Part shown: positions 20,896 to 29,571 of the stretch, in pieces
How the letters are laid out: every line of letters starts with the position of its first letter
Numbering within the stretch: the stretch's first letter is position 1
From: Marinibacterium profundimaris
GTDB lineage: Bacteria; Pseudomonadota; Alphaproteobacteria; Rhodobacterales; Rhodobacteraceae
Reading direction: 5' to 3'
Length of the DNA stretch: 64,000 nucleotides
NCBI RefSeq assembly: GCF_002210095.1
Contig: NZ_AQQR01000004.1
Location: forward strand, 124,001-188,000
Notes under the pieces: model-generated
Told to the model about the DNA's origin: nothing
What the model saw: only the letters and a program-made list of their open reading frames with translations
Databases searched by the model: none
Made by a program: the position numbers and the translations under genes

Positions 20896-23517
20896 TCAGA
20901 AGCGTTCGAGCAGGCGGCGGAGGTAGTCGAGCTCCACGTCGGGGCGTTCGCCATCGCCGGAGCGGCGGCGGATCTCGTCCAGAAGCTCTTGCGCGCGGCG
21001 ATAGACGTCTTCGCCCTGCAGCAGCGATTCATCCGTCGAGAGCGAGCCGTTGGAGCCCTGGTCGCGGCCGAGAGGGTCACGGTTCTGGGCCTGGCGATCG
21101 CCTTCCGAATTGCCCTGGCCGGGCTGGCCGTTCTGCTGCTGTTGCTGCGCCATCTGGTCGCCCAGCTCGCGCATGCCCTCGCGCAGCGCATCCATCGCCT
21201 CGGCCTGGTTGTCGATCGCCCCGGCGAGGTCATCCTCGCGCAGCGACTCCTCGGCCTGGTCCATGGCGCGGCCGGCGCGGTCGAGCGAGCGCTGCACCGC
21301 GTCGCCCTCGGGCGTGCCGGCGCCGGGCAGGTTCTGCTGCTGGCGGTTCAGCTCGTCGCGCAGGGCGCGCTGGCGTTCGGCCAGGGTGTCGGCGTCGGGC
21401 TGGCCCTGACCGGGTCCCTGCGCCTGGCCTTGCGGGTTGCCCTGTCCCTGGCCCTGGCCCGGTTGCTGGCCCTGGCCCGGTTGCTGGCCCTGGCCCGGTT
21501 GCTGGCCCTGGCCTTGCTGTCCCTGGCCCTGCTGACCTTGCTGGCCCTGTTGCCCCTGCTGACCTTCGCCCGGGTTGAACTGCTCCTGCAGGTCGCGGAA
21601 GGCTTCGTCCGACAGGCCCTGCTGGTCGCGCAGCGTCTCGGCCAGGCCTTCCATGGCCTGCTGGCCCTCGGATTGCTGGCCCTGTCCCTGGCCCTGCGTG
21701 ACGCGCATGTTCTCCATCATCTGCTGAAGCTCGCGCAGCGCCTGTTCTGCCTCGGCCATGCGGCCCTGTTCCATCAGCTCCTGGATCCGGTCCATCATGC
21801 GCTGCAGGTCATCCTGCGTCATCTGCATGGAATTCTCGGACATCTGCTGGTTCTGGTCGCCGTCCTGACCGTCCTGCTGGGCCTGGCGCGACAGCTGGCG
21901 CATGTAGTCGTCCGTCGCCTCGCGCAGCTCCTGCATCAGCTCGGCGATCTCCTGGTCGGACGCGCCGTTGCGCATCGCCTCGGCCAGGCGTTCCTGCGCG
22001 CGGCGCAGCCGTTCCAGCGCATCGCCCAGGTCGCCCTCTTCGAGGATCAGCGCCAGGTCCCAGAGCGCCTGGGCGAGCTCCTCCTGCTGCATGTCGGTGA
22101 TGCCGTAATCGTCGAACAGCTCCAGCCGTCGCAGGATCACGCGCAGCCGCAGGTAGGCGGTATCGGAGCGGAAGACGTCCTCGGGCCGGTGCGACACGGC
22201 GCGCAGGATCTGCGAGATCCGGCCGGCATTGTCGCGGTTCCACAGCAGGTCGCGGCGCTGTTCGATGATCGCCGCCGCCAGCGGGTCAAAGAACCGGCGG
22301 GCGGGGAGCACATGGGAAAACGCCTCGGTCGTGCCGGTCTGGCCGGTCTCGTCCTCGACCTGCAGCGTGAAGGTCACCGGCAGGTTGGCGAAGGGGTGTT
22401 CCGAGAAATCCTCGATCAGGCTTTCGGAAAAGGCGCGGCGGTCGCCGGCGATGGGCATCGGCAGCGTGACGATGATCGCCTCGCGCGGCTCGGGGTCGAT
22501 CGCCAGCCCGTGGCGCCGGTCGATCGCGTCGAGGTCCAGCGCGATGGTCGCGGAGCCCGAGACCACGCCGTAATCGTCCGAGGCGGCGAAAGGCAGGCTC
22601 ATCTGGCCGGCGGCCTCGGTTTCCGGCGGAGCGGTGATGTCCACATGCGGGTCGTCGTCGTCGATCACGGCGACCTGCCAACTGCGCCCGCCGGGCCCGT
22701 CGATGGTGATCTCGCCGGCGCGGGTCACGGTGAAATCCTGGCTCGGCGCGCTGGCCGAGGGCAGATCCTCGGTCCGGCCCGAGACGGTTTCCGACAGCGT
22801 CAGCGCGCCGACCTCGCCGTAGAAGCGCAAAGTGATCCGGGCGCCTTCGGAGATCTCGAGCGTATCGCCCTGCACGTCGGCCAGGTAGATCGTCGGCAGG
22901 CCGGTATAGCGCGGCGGCTCGATCCAGCCTTCCCACGACGGGCCTGCCGCGGCCCGGGCGCTGCCGCCCGGCGTCATCTCGGCCACCGATTGCACGCGCA
23001 GGACCGACCCGAAGATCAGCCCCACGGCAAGGAACAGCGCCGCGACATAGCGCAACGCATAGGGATCGCGCGCGGCGATGCGCAGGTTCGGCTGCGGCGC
23101 GCGGGCCGAGGCGGCGCGCGCCTTCATCCGGGCCTGGTGCGCCTGCCAGACGGCGATCGAGGCGGGGTCGTCCCCGCCGATCGCCTGTTCGTCGATCAGC
23201 GCCTGGATCGGGCGGCCCGGCATCGTCGCGTCGAGCCGCGCGAGCGCCTCGGCCCGCGACGGCAGGCGGAAGCGCAGGATGCCGCGCACCAGCGTCACGG
23301 CCAGCCCAATCACCGAGACCACCGCCGCGCCCCAGACGATTTCCACCGCCATCAGGTCCTGCAGGCCCAGCATCAGACAGGCCAGCACGACCATGACGAT
23401 CGACAGCGCCGGCCAGAAGGCCCGCCACATGCGTTCGGCGGCCAGGCCCAGCCGGGTCAGGAAGAGCGGACGGCGAAGATCACGCAGCGCAGAGGCGGAG
23501 CGGTCGGTCGAGGGCAT
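20896..23517 (-). CDS. DUF4175 family membrane protein (TIGR02302 type)
   Basis: An 873-residue protein with two hydrophobic helices near the N-terminus (about residues 35-75), a third near 160, a beta-rich periplasmic part (residues about 190-420) and a long helical C-terminal half very rich in Gln, Glu and Met. Residues about 660-720 are an almost pure Gly-Gln-Pro tract encoded by 18-bp tandem repeats. The family is conserved in Rhodobacterales beside lysA and has no known function; shape suggests an envelope or periplasmic scaffold. The ATG at 23515 follows GGAGAG. Starts 33 bases after lysA, so same transcript. Confidence 0.8.
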   Translation of the reverse strand: MPSTDRSASALRDLRRPLFLTRLGLAAERMWRAFWPALSIVMVVLACLMLGLQDLMAVEIVWGAAVVSVIGLAVTLVRGILRFRLPSRAEALARLDATMPGRPIQALIDEQAIGGDDPASIAVWQAHQARMKARAASARAPQPNLRIAARDPYALRYVAALFLAVGLIFGSVLRVQSVAEMTPGGSARAAAGPSWEGWIEPPRYTGLPTIYLADVQGDTLEISEGARITLRFYGEVGALTLSETVSGRTEDLPSASAPSQDFTVTRAGEITIDGPGGRSWQVAVIDDDDPHVDITAPPETEAAGQMSLPFAASDDYGVVSGSATIALDLDAIDRRHGLAIDPEPREAIIVTLPMPIAGDRRAFSESLIEDFSEHPFANLPVTFTLQVEDETGQTGTTEAFSHVLPARRFFDPLAAAIIEQRRDLLWNRDNAGRISQILRAVSHRPEDVFRSDTAYLRLRVILRRLELFDDYGITDMQQEELAQALWDLALILEEGDLGDALERLRRAQERLAEAMRNGASDQEIAELMQELREATDDYMRQLSRQAQQDGQDGDQNQQMSENSMQMTQDDLQRMMDRIQELMEQGRMAEAEQALRELQQMMENMRVTQGQGQGQQSEGQQAMEGLAETLRDQQGLSDEAFRDLQEQFNPGEGQQGQQGQQGQQGQGQQGQGQQPGQGQQPGQGQQPGQGQGQGNPQGQAQGPGQGQPDADTLAERQRALRDELNRQQQNLPGAGTPEGDAVQRSLDRAGRAMDQAEESLREDDLAGAIDNQAEAMDALREGMRELGDQMAQQQQQNGQPGQGNSEGDRQAQNRDPLGRDQGSNGSLSTDESLLQGEDVYRRAQELLDEIRRRSGDGERPDVELDYLRRLLERF
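21461..21514 (-). repeat. Three tandem 18-bp repeats inside the DUF4175 gene
   Basis: GGTTGCTGGCCCTGGCCC occurs three times head to tail (last base diverges), coding Gly-Gln-Pro-rich hexapeptides on the minus strand. In-frame units of this kind can expand or contract by slippage and would change the length of the linker without breaking the frame. Confidence 0.8.
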
Positions 23518-23550
23518 CAATCTCTCCAGGTGCTCTGGCGCGGGATAGCG

Positions 23551-24816
23551 TCAAAGCCACTGGGGAAGCGTATCGCGATTTATCATGTCGTCAAAGGTCG
23601 GCCTTGGGCGGATAACCGCGAATTGATCCCCGTTAACGAGAACCTCGGGGATCAGCAGGCGCGAATTGTACTCGCTGGACATGACCGCGCCGTAGGCGCC
23701 GGCGCTGCGGAAGGCCACCAGATCGCCCTCGGCCAGCGGCGGCATCATGCGCCCCTTTGCGAAGGTATCGCCGCTTTCGCAGACCGGCCCGACGATGTCA
23801 TAGGGCTGCTGTTCGGCGCCCGGGACGGGTTCGGTCACGGGGACGATATCATGGTGCGCCTCGTACATGGCGGGGCGGATCAGATCGTTCATCGCCCCGT
23901 CCAGTATGAGAAAATCGCGCCCCTCGCCGGATTTCAGGTAGATCACGCGACTGACCATGATGCCCGCGTTGCCGGCGATCAGGCGGCCCGGCTCGATCTC
24001 GATCTCGCAGCCCAGGTGGCCCAGCGTGTCGCGGATCATCGCCCCGTAATCCACCGGCAGCGGCGGCGCCTCGTTCGACCGGGTGTAGGGAATGCCCAGG
24101 CCCCCGCCAAGGTCGAGCCGGCGGATGTCGTGCCCGTCGGCACGAAGTTGCGCGGTCAGATCGGCGACTTTTTTATAGGCGGTCTCGAAGGGGGCAAGCT
24201 CGGTCAGCTGCGATCCGATATGGACATCGATTCCCACCACCTTCAACCCGGGCAGGCCGGCCGCCATCGCATAGACCTCGCGCGCGCGCGCGATCGGGAT
24301 GCCGAACTTGTTCTCGGACTTGCCGGTGGCGATCTTGGCATGGGTCCTGGCATCGACATCCGGGTTCACCCGGATGGTGATCGGCGCGACCTTGCCCATC
24401 TGCACGGCCACGCGCGAGATCGCGGCCATCTCCGGCTCGCTCTCGACGTTGAACTGGCGGACCCCGCCGTCCAGCGCGCAGGCGATCTCGTCCTCGGTCT
24501 TGCCGACGCCGGAGAAGACGATCCTGTCGCCCGGCACACCGGCGGCCTTGGCGCGCAGGTATTCCCCCATCGAGACCACGTCCATCCCGGCACCCGCCGC
24601 TGCCAGCGTCTTCAGGATCGCCTGGTTCGAAGCGGCCTTCATCGCGTAGCAGACAAGGTGGTCGGTGCCCTCCAGCGCCTCGTCGAAAAGCCGGTAGTGC
24701 CGCAGCAGCGTGGCGGTGGAATACAGGTAGAACGGCGTTCCGACAGCGGCCGCGATATCGGCCACGGGGACGTCCTCGGCGTGCAGGACGCCGTCGCGGT
24801 ACAAGAAGTGATCCAT
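23551..24816 (-). CDS. lysA: Diaminopimelate decarboxylase
   Basis: A 421-residue PLP enzyme that makes lysine from meso-diaminopimelate. CYAMKAASN holds the PLP lysine (Lys60), HIGSQLTELAPF and DLGGGLGIPY bind cofactor phosphate, EPGRLIAGNAG and GPVCESGDTFAKGR (catalytic Cys and Glu) are family signatures, and SAGAYGAVMSSEYNSR is near the end. Length is normal. It is preceded by a 275-bp gap with two repeat copies and followed by DUF4175 after 33 bases. Belongs to the argH to lysA neighbourhood. Confidence 0.97.
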   Translation of the reverse strand: MDHFLYRDGVLHAEDVPVADIAAAVGTPFYLYSTATLLRHYRLFDEALEGTDHLVCYAMKAASNQAILKTLAAAGAGMDVVSMGEYLRAKAAGVPGDRIVFSGVGKTEDEIACALDGGVRQFNVESEPEMAAISRVAVQMGKVAPITIRVNPDVDARTHAKIATGKSENKFGIPIARAREVYAMAAGLPGLKVVGIDVHIGSQLTELAPFETAYKKVADLTAQLRADGHDIRRLDLGGGLGIPYTRSNEAPPLPVDYGAMIRDTLGHLGCEIEIEPGRLIAGNAGIMVSRVIYLKSGEGRDFLILDGAMNDLIRPAMYEAHHDIVPVTEPVPGAEQQPYDIVGPVCESGDTFAKGRMMPPLAEGDLVAFRSAGAYGAVMSSEYNSRLLIPEVLVNGDQFAVIRPRPTFDDMINRDTLPQWL

Positions 24817-24933
24817 GGTCCCGGCGCTTACGCAATGCCGCGCGCCAAATCAACGGCCATCACACCGCAACCGCTCCAAGCCCCCCACGTCCCGCAATCA
24901 GGCCCCGCCCTGCCCCAAGCGCGCACCCAGGTC

Positions 24934-24973
24934 CTTCATCTTTGCCCAAATACTCCGACACACCACCGGCCAC
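24934..24973 (+). repeat. Dispersed intergenic repeat, ATACTCCGACAC variant
   Basis: CTTCATCTTTGCCCAAATA, then CTCCGACAC, then CACCGGCCAC; closest to the copy at 9694-9734. Located in the gap between the DUF2834 gene and lysA, opposite to their direction. Confidence 0.6.
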
Positions 24974-25001
24974 ACGCGCCCCGTCAGGACAATGCGTCCC
25001 C

Positions 25002-25038
25002 TCTTCTGCTTCTTCTTGGACAAAAATACTCCGCCACG
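25002..25038 (+). repeat. Dispersed intergenic repeat, degenerate copy
   Basis: TCTTCTGCTTCTTCTTGGAC then AAAAATACTCCGCCACG. Same family, 28 bases after the copy at 24934-24973, so the gap before lysA holds two in tandem. Confidence 0.5.
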
Positions 25039-25091
25039 ACGCCAGCTACCCCACACCCCCTCGGGTCAGGGCGCCCAGCCACGGCGCGGGT

Positions 25092-25409
25092 TCACTGCAC
25101 GGGCCGGCTGCGCAGGAACAGGTAAAGCGGCAATCCGCAGCTGACCCCGATGCAGAAGGTCGCCGGGATCGCCAGCAAGGCGATCCAGTTGCGGCGCACC
25201 GCGACCTCGGAGATCACGAAGACCGTCAGCGTCACGGCGGCGATGGTCAGGTCCCAGACCAGCCCGGTGGTCGCCATGTTGGCGTGCCAGGCGTCGACCA
25301 TGGCCATGATGTCCCAGCCCTCGGCCTGGAACCAGCGCACGAACCACATCATCGGATGCACCGCACCCCAGATCGCCAACCCAAGGTAGATCAGCCGCAA
25401 CACCGACAT
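25092..25409 (-). CDS. DUF2834 membrane protein
   Basis: A 105-residue protein with about three membrane helices, starting MSVLRLIYLGLAIWGAVHPM. WDLTIAAVTLTVFVISEVAVR and FCIGVSCGLPLYLFLR match the DUF2834 family, of unknown function. The start codon follows the stop of the LptM-like gene by one base (TGA-G-ATG), so translation is coupled. Third gene of argH-lptM-DUF2834. Confidence 0.75.
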   Translation of the reverse strand: MSVLRLIYLGLAIWGAVHPMMWFVRWFQAEGWDIMAMVDAWHANMATTGLVWDLTIAAVTLTVFVISEVAVRRNWIALLAIPATFCIGVSCGLPLYLFLRSRPVQ

Positions 25410-25410
25410 C

Positions 25411-25629
25411 TCAGAACCCAAGCGCCAGGGTGGCGGGCCCGCGGTTGATCCCGACACCGACCGAGGCATAGCCCGAGGTCGACAGTTCGATCCCGACGTT
25501 GGTCCGCGTCTGCGGCGTCGGGATGCGGTCGGGGGGCGTTGGCGGGGTCTGGGGCACGCCGTCGGCACCACAGGCCGCCAGCACAAGCGCGGCTGCGGCC
25601 ATCAGGGCGGCGGGGCGGCGGGATGTCAT
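25411..25629 (-). CDS. LptM-like small lipoprotein
   Basis: A 72-residue lipoprotein: signal peptide, lipobox LAAC at Cys20, then [14 protein letters not shown]. The motif Cys-Gly-x-x-Gly-x-x-x-x-Pro-Pro directly after the lipid anchor resembles LptM (YifL), which in E. coli lies beside dapF and helps the LPS transporter LptDE mature. The remaining part is Thr/Gly-rich and longer than in typical LptM. The start overlaps the argH stop (ATGA). The location between argH and lysA supports the assignment, but the GVKGPL-type core is not exact, so this is tentative. Confidence 0.55.
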   Translation of the reverse strand: MTSRRPAALMAAAALVLAACGADGVPQTPPTPPDRIPTPQTRTNVGIELSTSGYASVGVGINRGPATLALGF

Positions 25630-27017
25630 CCCAGGATCTCCTTCCAGCGGGCGATCTGCGTCCGGACCTGCGCCGGCGCGGTTCCCCCATAGGATGTACG
25701 CGAGTTGACCGAATTGTCCACGCCCAGCACGTCGAAGACCTCTGCCGTGATCCCGGAATGGACCGACGTCATGTCCTCCAGCGACAGGTCCGGCAGGTCG
25801 CAGCCACGGGATTCGGCCAGTGCCACAAGGCTGCCGGTCACGTGATGCGCCTCGCGGAAGGGCAGGCCCAGGACACGGACGAGCCAGTCGGCCAGATCCG
25901 TCGCGGTGGAAAAGCCGGAGCCTGCGGCGGCCGCCAGGCTCTCGCGGTTGGCGGACATGTCGCGGACCATGCCCTCCATCGCGGCCAGCGCCAGCATCCA
26001 GTTGTCGGCGGCGTCGAAGACCTGTTCCTTGTCCTCCTGCATGTCCTTGGAATAGGCCAGCGGCAGGCCCTTCATCACCGTCATCAGCGCCACGTTGGCA
26101 CCGAAGATCCGGCCGATCTTGGCGCGGATCAGCTCGGCCGCGTCGGGGTTCTTCTTCTGCGGCATGATCGAGGAGCCGGTAGAGAAGCGATCCGACAGGG
26201 TGACGAAGCGGAACTGGGCCGACGACCAAATCACCAGCTCTTCGGCGAAGCGCGACAGGTGCATGGCCGAGATCGAGGCGACGCCCAGGAATTCCAGCGC
26301 GAAGTCGCGGTCCGACACGGCGTCGAGCGAATTTGCCGCGGGCCGGTCGAAGCCAAGCGCCTCGGCGGTCATGTCGCGGTTGATCGGGAAGGAGGTGCCG
26401 GCCAGCGCCGCGGCCCCCAGCGGGCTTTCGTTCATCCGGCGGCGCGCATCGCGGACACGGCCGAGGTCGCGGCCGAACATCTCGACATAGGCCATCATGT
26501 GGTGGCCCCAGGTGACCGGCTGCGCGGTCTGCAGGTGGGTGAAGCCGGGCATGACCCAATCGGCGCCGGCCTCGGCCTGCACCAGCAGCGCCTCGATCAG
26601 CGCGGTCAGCCCCGCGTCCGCCGCATCCAGCTGATCGCGGACCCACAGCTTGAAATCGGTGGCGACCTGGTCGTTGCGCGACCGGCCGGTGTGCAGGCGC
26701 CCGGCGGGTTCGCCGATGATCTCCTTCAGGCGGGCCTCCACGTTCATGTGGATGTCTTCCAGCGCGGTGGAGAAGGTGAATTCCCCCGCCTCGATCTCTG
26801 ACAAGATTGTGAGAAGTCCTTCCCGGATCGCCTCGGCATCCTTATCAGTGAGGATGCCGGTCGCCGCGAGCATCGCCGCATGGGCGCGCGAACCGGCGAT
26901 ATCCTGCGCCGCGAGGCGTCGGTCGAACCCGATCGAGGCGTTGATCGCCTCCATGATCGCGTCCGGGCCGGCTGCAAAGCGGCCGCCCCACATCTGGTTC
27001 GATTTCGTCTCGGTCAT
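25626..27017 (-). CDS. argH: Argininosuccinate lyase
   Basis: A 463-residue fumarase/aspartase-superfamily enzyme that splits argininosuccinate to arginine and fumarate. It begins [32 protein letters not shown] holds substrate contacts, [16 protein letters not shown] the catalytic His, and [16 protein letters not shown] the signature loop with the catalytic Ser. GAAGGAAAG precedes the chosen ATG. Only 22 bp separate its start from the divergent tlpA-like start, so its promoter must lie inside or overlap that gene. It heads the argH-lptM-DUF2834 unit. Confidence 0.97.
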   Translation of the reverse strand: MTETKSNQMWGGRFAAGPDAIMEAINASIGFDRRLAAQDIAGSRAHAAMLAATGILTDKDAEAIREGLLTILSEIEAGEFTFSTALEDIHMNVEARLKEIIGEPAGRLHTGRSRNDQVATDFKLWVRDQLDAADAGLTALIEALLVQAEAGADWVMPGFTHLQTAQPVTWGHHMMAYVEMFGRDLGRVRDARRRMNESPLGAAALAGTSFPINRDMTAEALGFDRPAANSLDAVSDRDFALEFLGVASISAMHLSRFAEELVIWSSAQFRFVTLSDRFSTGSSIMPQKKNPDAAELIRAKIGRIFGANVALMTVMKGLPLAYSKDMQEDKEQVFDAADNWMLALAAMEGMVRDMSANRESLAAAAGSGFSTATDLADWLVRVLGLPFREAHHVTGSLVALAESRGCDLPDLSLEDMTSVHSGITAEVFDVLGVDNSVNSRTSYGGTAPAQVRTQIARWKEILG

Positions 27018-27022
27018 CGCGC

Positions 27023-27038
27023 TTTCCTTCGGAGGAAA
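27023..27038. promoter_or_regulatory. Palindrome holding the ribosome sites of argH and tlpA
   Basis: TTTCCT, TCGG, AGGAAA: a six-base inverted repeat filling the 22-bp space between two divergent start codons. On the plus strand AGGAAA is the ribosome site of the thioredoxin gene; on the minus strand AGGAAA serves argH. In either mRNA the site can pair with the TTTCCT just upstream. Confidence 0.6.
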
Positions 27039-27039
27039 C

Positions 27040-27606
27040 ATGAAAAAGGTCCTGATCGCGCTCGTCTATACCGCGCTGGCGCTTGGTGCAAATACCGCCG
27101 TTGCCGCCGATATACCCACGCTGGAGGCGCTGCGGGACGGGGACATGAAGAAATTGTCCTTCCATTCCGAGCCGAAGCCGATAGCCGTGGCCGCCTTCAC
27201 GCTTGAAGACGGTGGCGAAGGCACGCTGGCCGACTATGAAGGCAAGTATATCCTTCTGAATTTCTGGGCCACCTGGTGCGCCCCCTGCCGCAAGGAAATG
27301 CCGCAGCTTTCCGCGCTGCAGGCCGAGTTCGGCGGCGACGATTTCGAGGTGGTGACCCTGGCCACGGGGCGCAATTCGCCCACCGGCATCGTGAAGTTCT
27401 TCGAAGAGGCCGGGGTCGACAACCTGCCCCGCCACCAGGATCCGCGCCAGCAGGTGGCGCGCGAGATGGCCGTTCTGGGCCTGCCGATCACCGTGCTGAT
27501 CGACCCGCAGGGACAAGAGATCGCGCGCCTGCAGGGCGATGCCGATTGGCATTCCGACAGCGCGCGGGCGATTCTTGCCGAACTGCTGGACAGCCCCGGC
27601 GACTGA
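27040..27606 (+). CDS. TlpA-like periplasmic thiol-disulfide oxidoreductase
   Basis: A 188-residue thioredoxin-fold protein. Signal peptide [23 protein letters not shown] in two pieces (Lys-Lys start, hydrophobic core, cleavage after AVAA), then [15 protein letters not shown] with the redox pair Cys80/Cys83, and the cis-Pro region [12 protein letters not shown]. Such proteins reduce disulfides in cytochrome c or oxidase assembly. GGAGGAAAC precedes the ATG. Divergent from argH; the name tlpA is descriptive of the family only. Confidence 0.88.
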   Translation: MKKVLIALVYTALALGANTAVAADIPTLEALRDGDMKKLSFHSEPKPIAVAAFTLEDGGEGTLADYEGKYILLNFWATWCAPCRKEMPQLSALQAEFGGDDFEVVTLATGRNSPTGIVKFFEEAGVDNLPRHQDPRQQVAREMAVLGLPITVLIDPQGQEIARLQGDADWHSDSARAILAELLDSPGD

Positions 27607-27898
27607 TCCGTCGGACCTCAGGGTCCGCTTGTATCCCGGCGGCTTCTCCGGTTTCGATGTGCCATCCCCTTATGTCCGGCTACCCGGCGGTTGACCGGGT
27701 AATGCCCTGTCATGGGCGGTGACAGGTGAAATACGGCCCGGCACCAAAAGGCCCCAAATTGGTGCAGGCCGAAATTGACGCAACGCCAACCGGCTCTCTC
27801 CGGAGAAAAGGGAAGACAGCTTTTATCGAATTTGGTACGTTTTGTGGTTGTAGGCAGCTGTGAACTTTCACCCAAAAGAGCATAGTGAGACAAAATGC
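27607..27898. other. Intergenic region, AT-rich toward its right end
   Basis: A 292-bp gap. A short hairpin (GGACC, TCA, GGGTCC) lies just after the thioredoxin gene. The last 100 bases are AT-rich and probably hold the promoter of the next gene, but I cannot assign boxes with confidence. No gene is seen. Confidence 0.5.
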
Positions 27899-28318
27899 AT
27901 GCCTTGCACTTACGAGTTGAATGCGGATGAAAACCTTATCGAAATGACATGTTGTGGCCGCGTGACCCGCGGTTGCATCCTGAACGACCTGGACGCGCTT
28001 GAGGACACGCCGCGGCAAATCGCCGAGCTGGGCGAGTTTCGGGATTACAGCGACATCACCGAGCTTGTCCTGGAGCGGGAGGAGCTGAACAACCTGGCGC
28101 AGCTGATGCGCGGGGCCTACCTGCGGTCGGGCTGGAAAAAACGAATTGCCATGCTGGCACCGACGGGGCCCGGGCGGATCTATTCCAGGGTCCTGGGCGA
28201 CGCGCTGAACAGCCTCGCCACGCTCGAGGCGCGCATCTTCGACACACGCGAGGCGGCGCTGGCCTTCCTTCGGGACGACGCACCCGTCCGGTCCGACCTG
28301 CGCAACCAGACGGTCTGA
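27899..28318 (+). CDS. Conserved hypothetical protein, SpoIIAA/STAS-like pattern
   Basis: A 139-residue soluble protein. The opening YELNADENLIEMTCCGRVTR and the later ARIFDTREAALAFLRDD (a domain-closing helix) follow the layout of the SpoIIAA-like/STAS-type small domains often seen in proteobacteria, where a beta strand, a turn with Gly-Arg-Val and a terminal Ala-Leu-Ala-Phe helix recur. Three Cys lie in the first 18 residues. The open frame extends 13 codons upstream to a GTG, but no ribosome site is clear for either start. Function unknown. Confidence 0.5.
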   Translation: MPCTYELNADENLIEMTCCGRVTRGCILNDLDALEDTPRQIAELGEFRDYSDITELVLEREELNNLAQLMRGAYLRSGWKKRIAMLAPTGPGRIYSRVLGDALNSLATLEARIFDTREAALAFLRDDAPVRSDLRNQTV

Positions 28319-28427
28319 GCAGGCCGGCCCACCACGGGCGGCGGCTGACTGCCTCCGCCCTGACGGGATCGCGTTGCCTGTGTGATAACTTGGGCATGTC
28401 GCATCGAATTTTCCGAGAAATCCGCGT

Positions 28428-28442
28428 TTAAGCGGACCTTTA
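28428..28442 (+). promoter_or_regulatory. CtrA-like half-conserved box upstream of the EAL gene
   Basis: TTAA, seven bases, TTTA: seven of eight positions of the CtrA consensus TTAA-N7-TTAA, 45 bases ahead of the EAL gene start. CtrA controls motility, gene-transfer and c-di-GMP genes in Rhodobacterales. Short motif, so chance occurrence is possible. Confidence 0.3.
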
Positions 28443-28487
28443 CCAGTCGCCGCCAATCATGCTCCCGATCTTCGGCAAGAGCACCAG

Positions 28488-29390
28488 ATGACCGCGCGAT
28501 CCGACACGACACCCGACATGACGTTTGGCCACGGGACCTCTGCGTCGGCCGCGACAGGGCCCGCCCGGGACGACGTGGCGGAGGACGCCGTCCCGGACAT
28601 GGTCCCGGACAGGGCGACCGCCGGGAACGATGACACAACGCTGGACATCGTGCGCGAAGCCCTGCTGCGCGGCGACACGATGCTGGCCTACCAGCCAGTT
28701 ATGGGCCTGCGCGCGCCGCAGGCCACGGCGTTCTACGAAGGCCAGATCCGGCTGCTGGATCCGGCCGGCCGGGTGATCCCGGCACGCGATTTCATCGACG
28801 TGATCGACCCGACCGAGCTGGGTCGGATGATCGACCGCATCAGCCTGGAGACCGCGCTGAAAGCCCTGGCGCGGGTGTCCGATATCCGGCTGTCGATAAA
28901 CGTGTCCACGCGGTCCATCGGCTGCAGCCAATGGATGCAGGTGCTGGACCGGGCTTTGAAACGCCATCCCGATCTGGGCGCGCGGCTGATTCTGGAAATC
29001 AGCGAGCATTCCGCCTTTGTCATCCCGGACGTGGTCGCCGGCTTCATATCCGAACTGCAGTTGAAGGGAATCGCCTTTGCGCTGGATGATTTCGGTGCCG
29101 GGACAATTGCCTTTCGCCATTTCCGCGACCTTGATTTCGACCTGGCCAAAATTGACGGGCAATTCGTGCGCGGTATTCACGCCAATCCGGACAACCAGGT
29201 CCTGACCGCCGCGCTGGTCGACATCGCCCGGCGCTTCGACATGTTCACCGTCGCCGAACGGGTCGAGGATACGCGCGACGCCGAGGTTCTGACCCGGCTG
29301 GGCGTGGATTGCGCGCAAGGGCACCTTTATGGCGCGCCCACGCTGCGCCCGCCCTGGGCCAGCCGCAAAGCGCATCGCCACCGCGCCTGA
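28488..29390 (+). CDS. EAL-domain protein (cyclic di-GMP phosphodiesterase-like)
   Basis: A 300-residue cytoplasmic protein with a disordered acidic first 50 residues and an EAL domain from about 55 to 290. The first motif reads YEGQIRL where the classical motif is E-A-L; the metal-binding Glu84 is kept but Ala-Leu are replaced by Gly-Gln. Other key positions remain: Asn138 (SINVS), Glu170 (ILEISE), Asp200-Asp201 (DDFGAG), Lys221 (AKID), Glu257/260 (AERVE) and Gln277 (QGHLYG). All metal and base residues are present, so activity is plausible. No GGDEF, PAS or membrane part, so it would act alone or with partners. Confidence 0.85.
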   Translation: MTARSDTTPDMTFGHGTSASAATGPARDDVAEDAVPDMVPDRATAGNDDTTLDIVREALLRGDTMLAYQPVMGLRAPQATAFYEGQIRLLDPAGRVIPARDFIDVIDPTELGRMIDRISLETALKALARVSDIRLSINVSTRSIGCSQWMQVLDRALKRHPDLGARLILEISEHSAFVIPDVVAGFISELQLKGIAFALDDFGAGTIAFRHFRDLDFDLAKIDGQFVRGIHANPDNQVLTAALVDIARRFDMFTVAERVEDTRDAEVLTRLGVDCAQGHLYGAPTLRPPWASRKAHRHRA

Positions 29391-29571
29391 ACCCTGCCAC
29401 ACCCGCCGCGATCAACGACACCGGGCCGCGGCGTTGTGCCGTTACCGCTGACTGAGACACGCTGACCGTTGCCGCTGGGCGGTTAATTCGATATTCCGGC
29501 ATGGACGGGCGGGGGTTTGACGATCAGCGGTCTGCCATCGGCCTCCGCCGGCATGGTAGAGGACGGAACTC

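Noticed and set aside
21461-21514. CRISPR-like tandem repeats
   Set aside because: Three adjoining 18-bp in-frame units without spacers; they encode a protein linker.
20812-25125. A 1437-codon open frame on the plus strand
   Set aside because: It lies opposite DUF4175 and lysA, both with clear family content, and is rich in Arg/Leu/Ala repeats expected from the reverse frame of GC-rich codons. No family or ribosome site.
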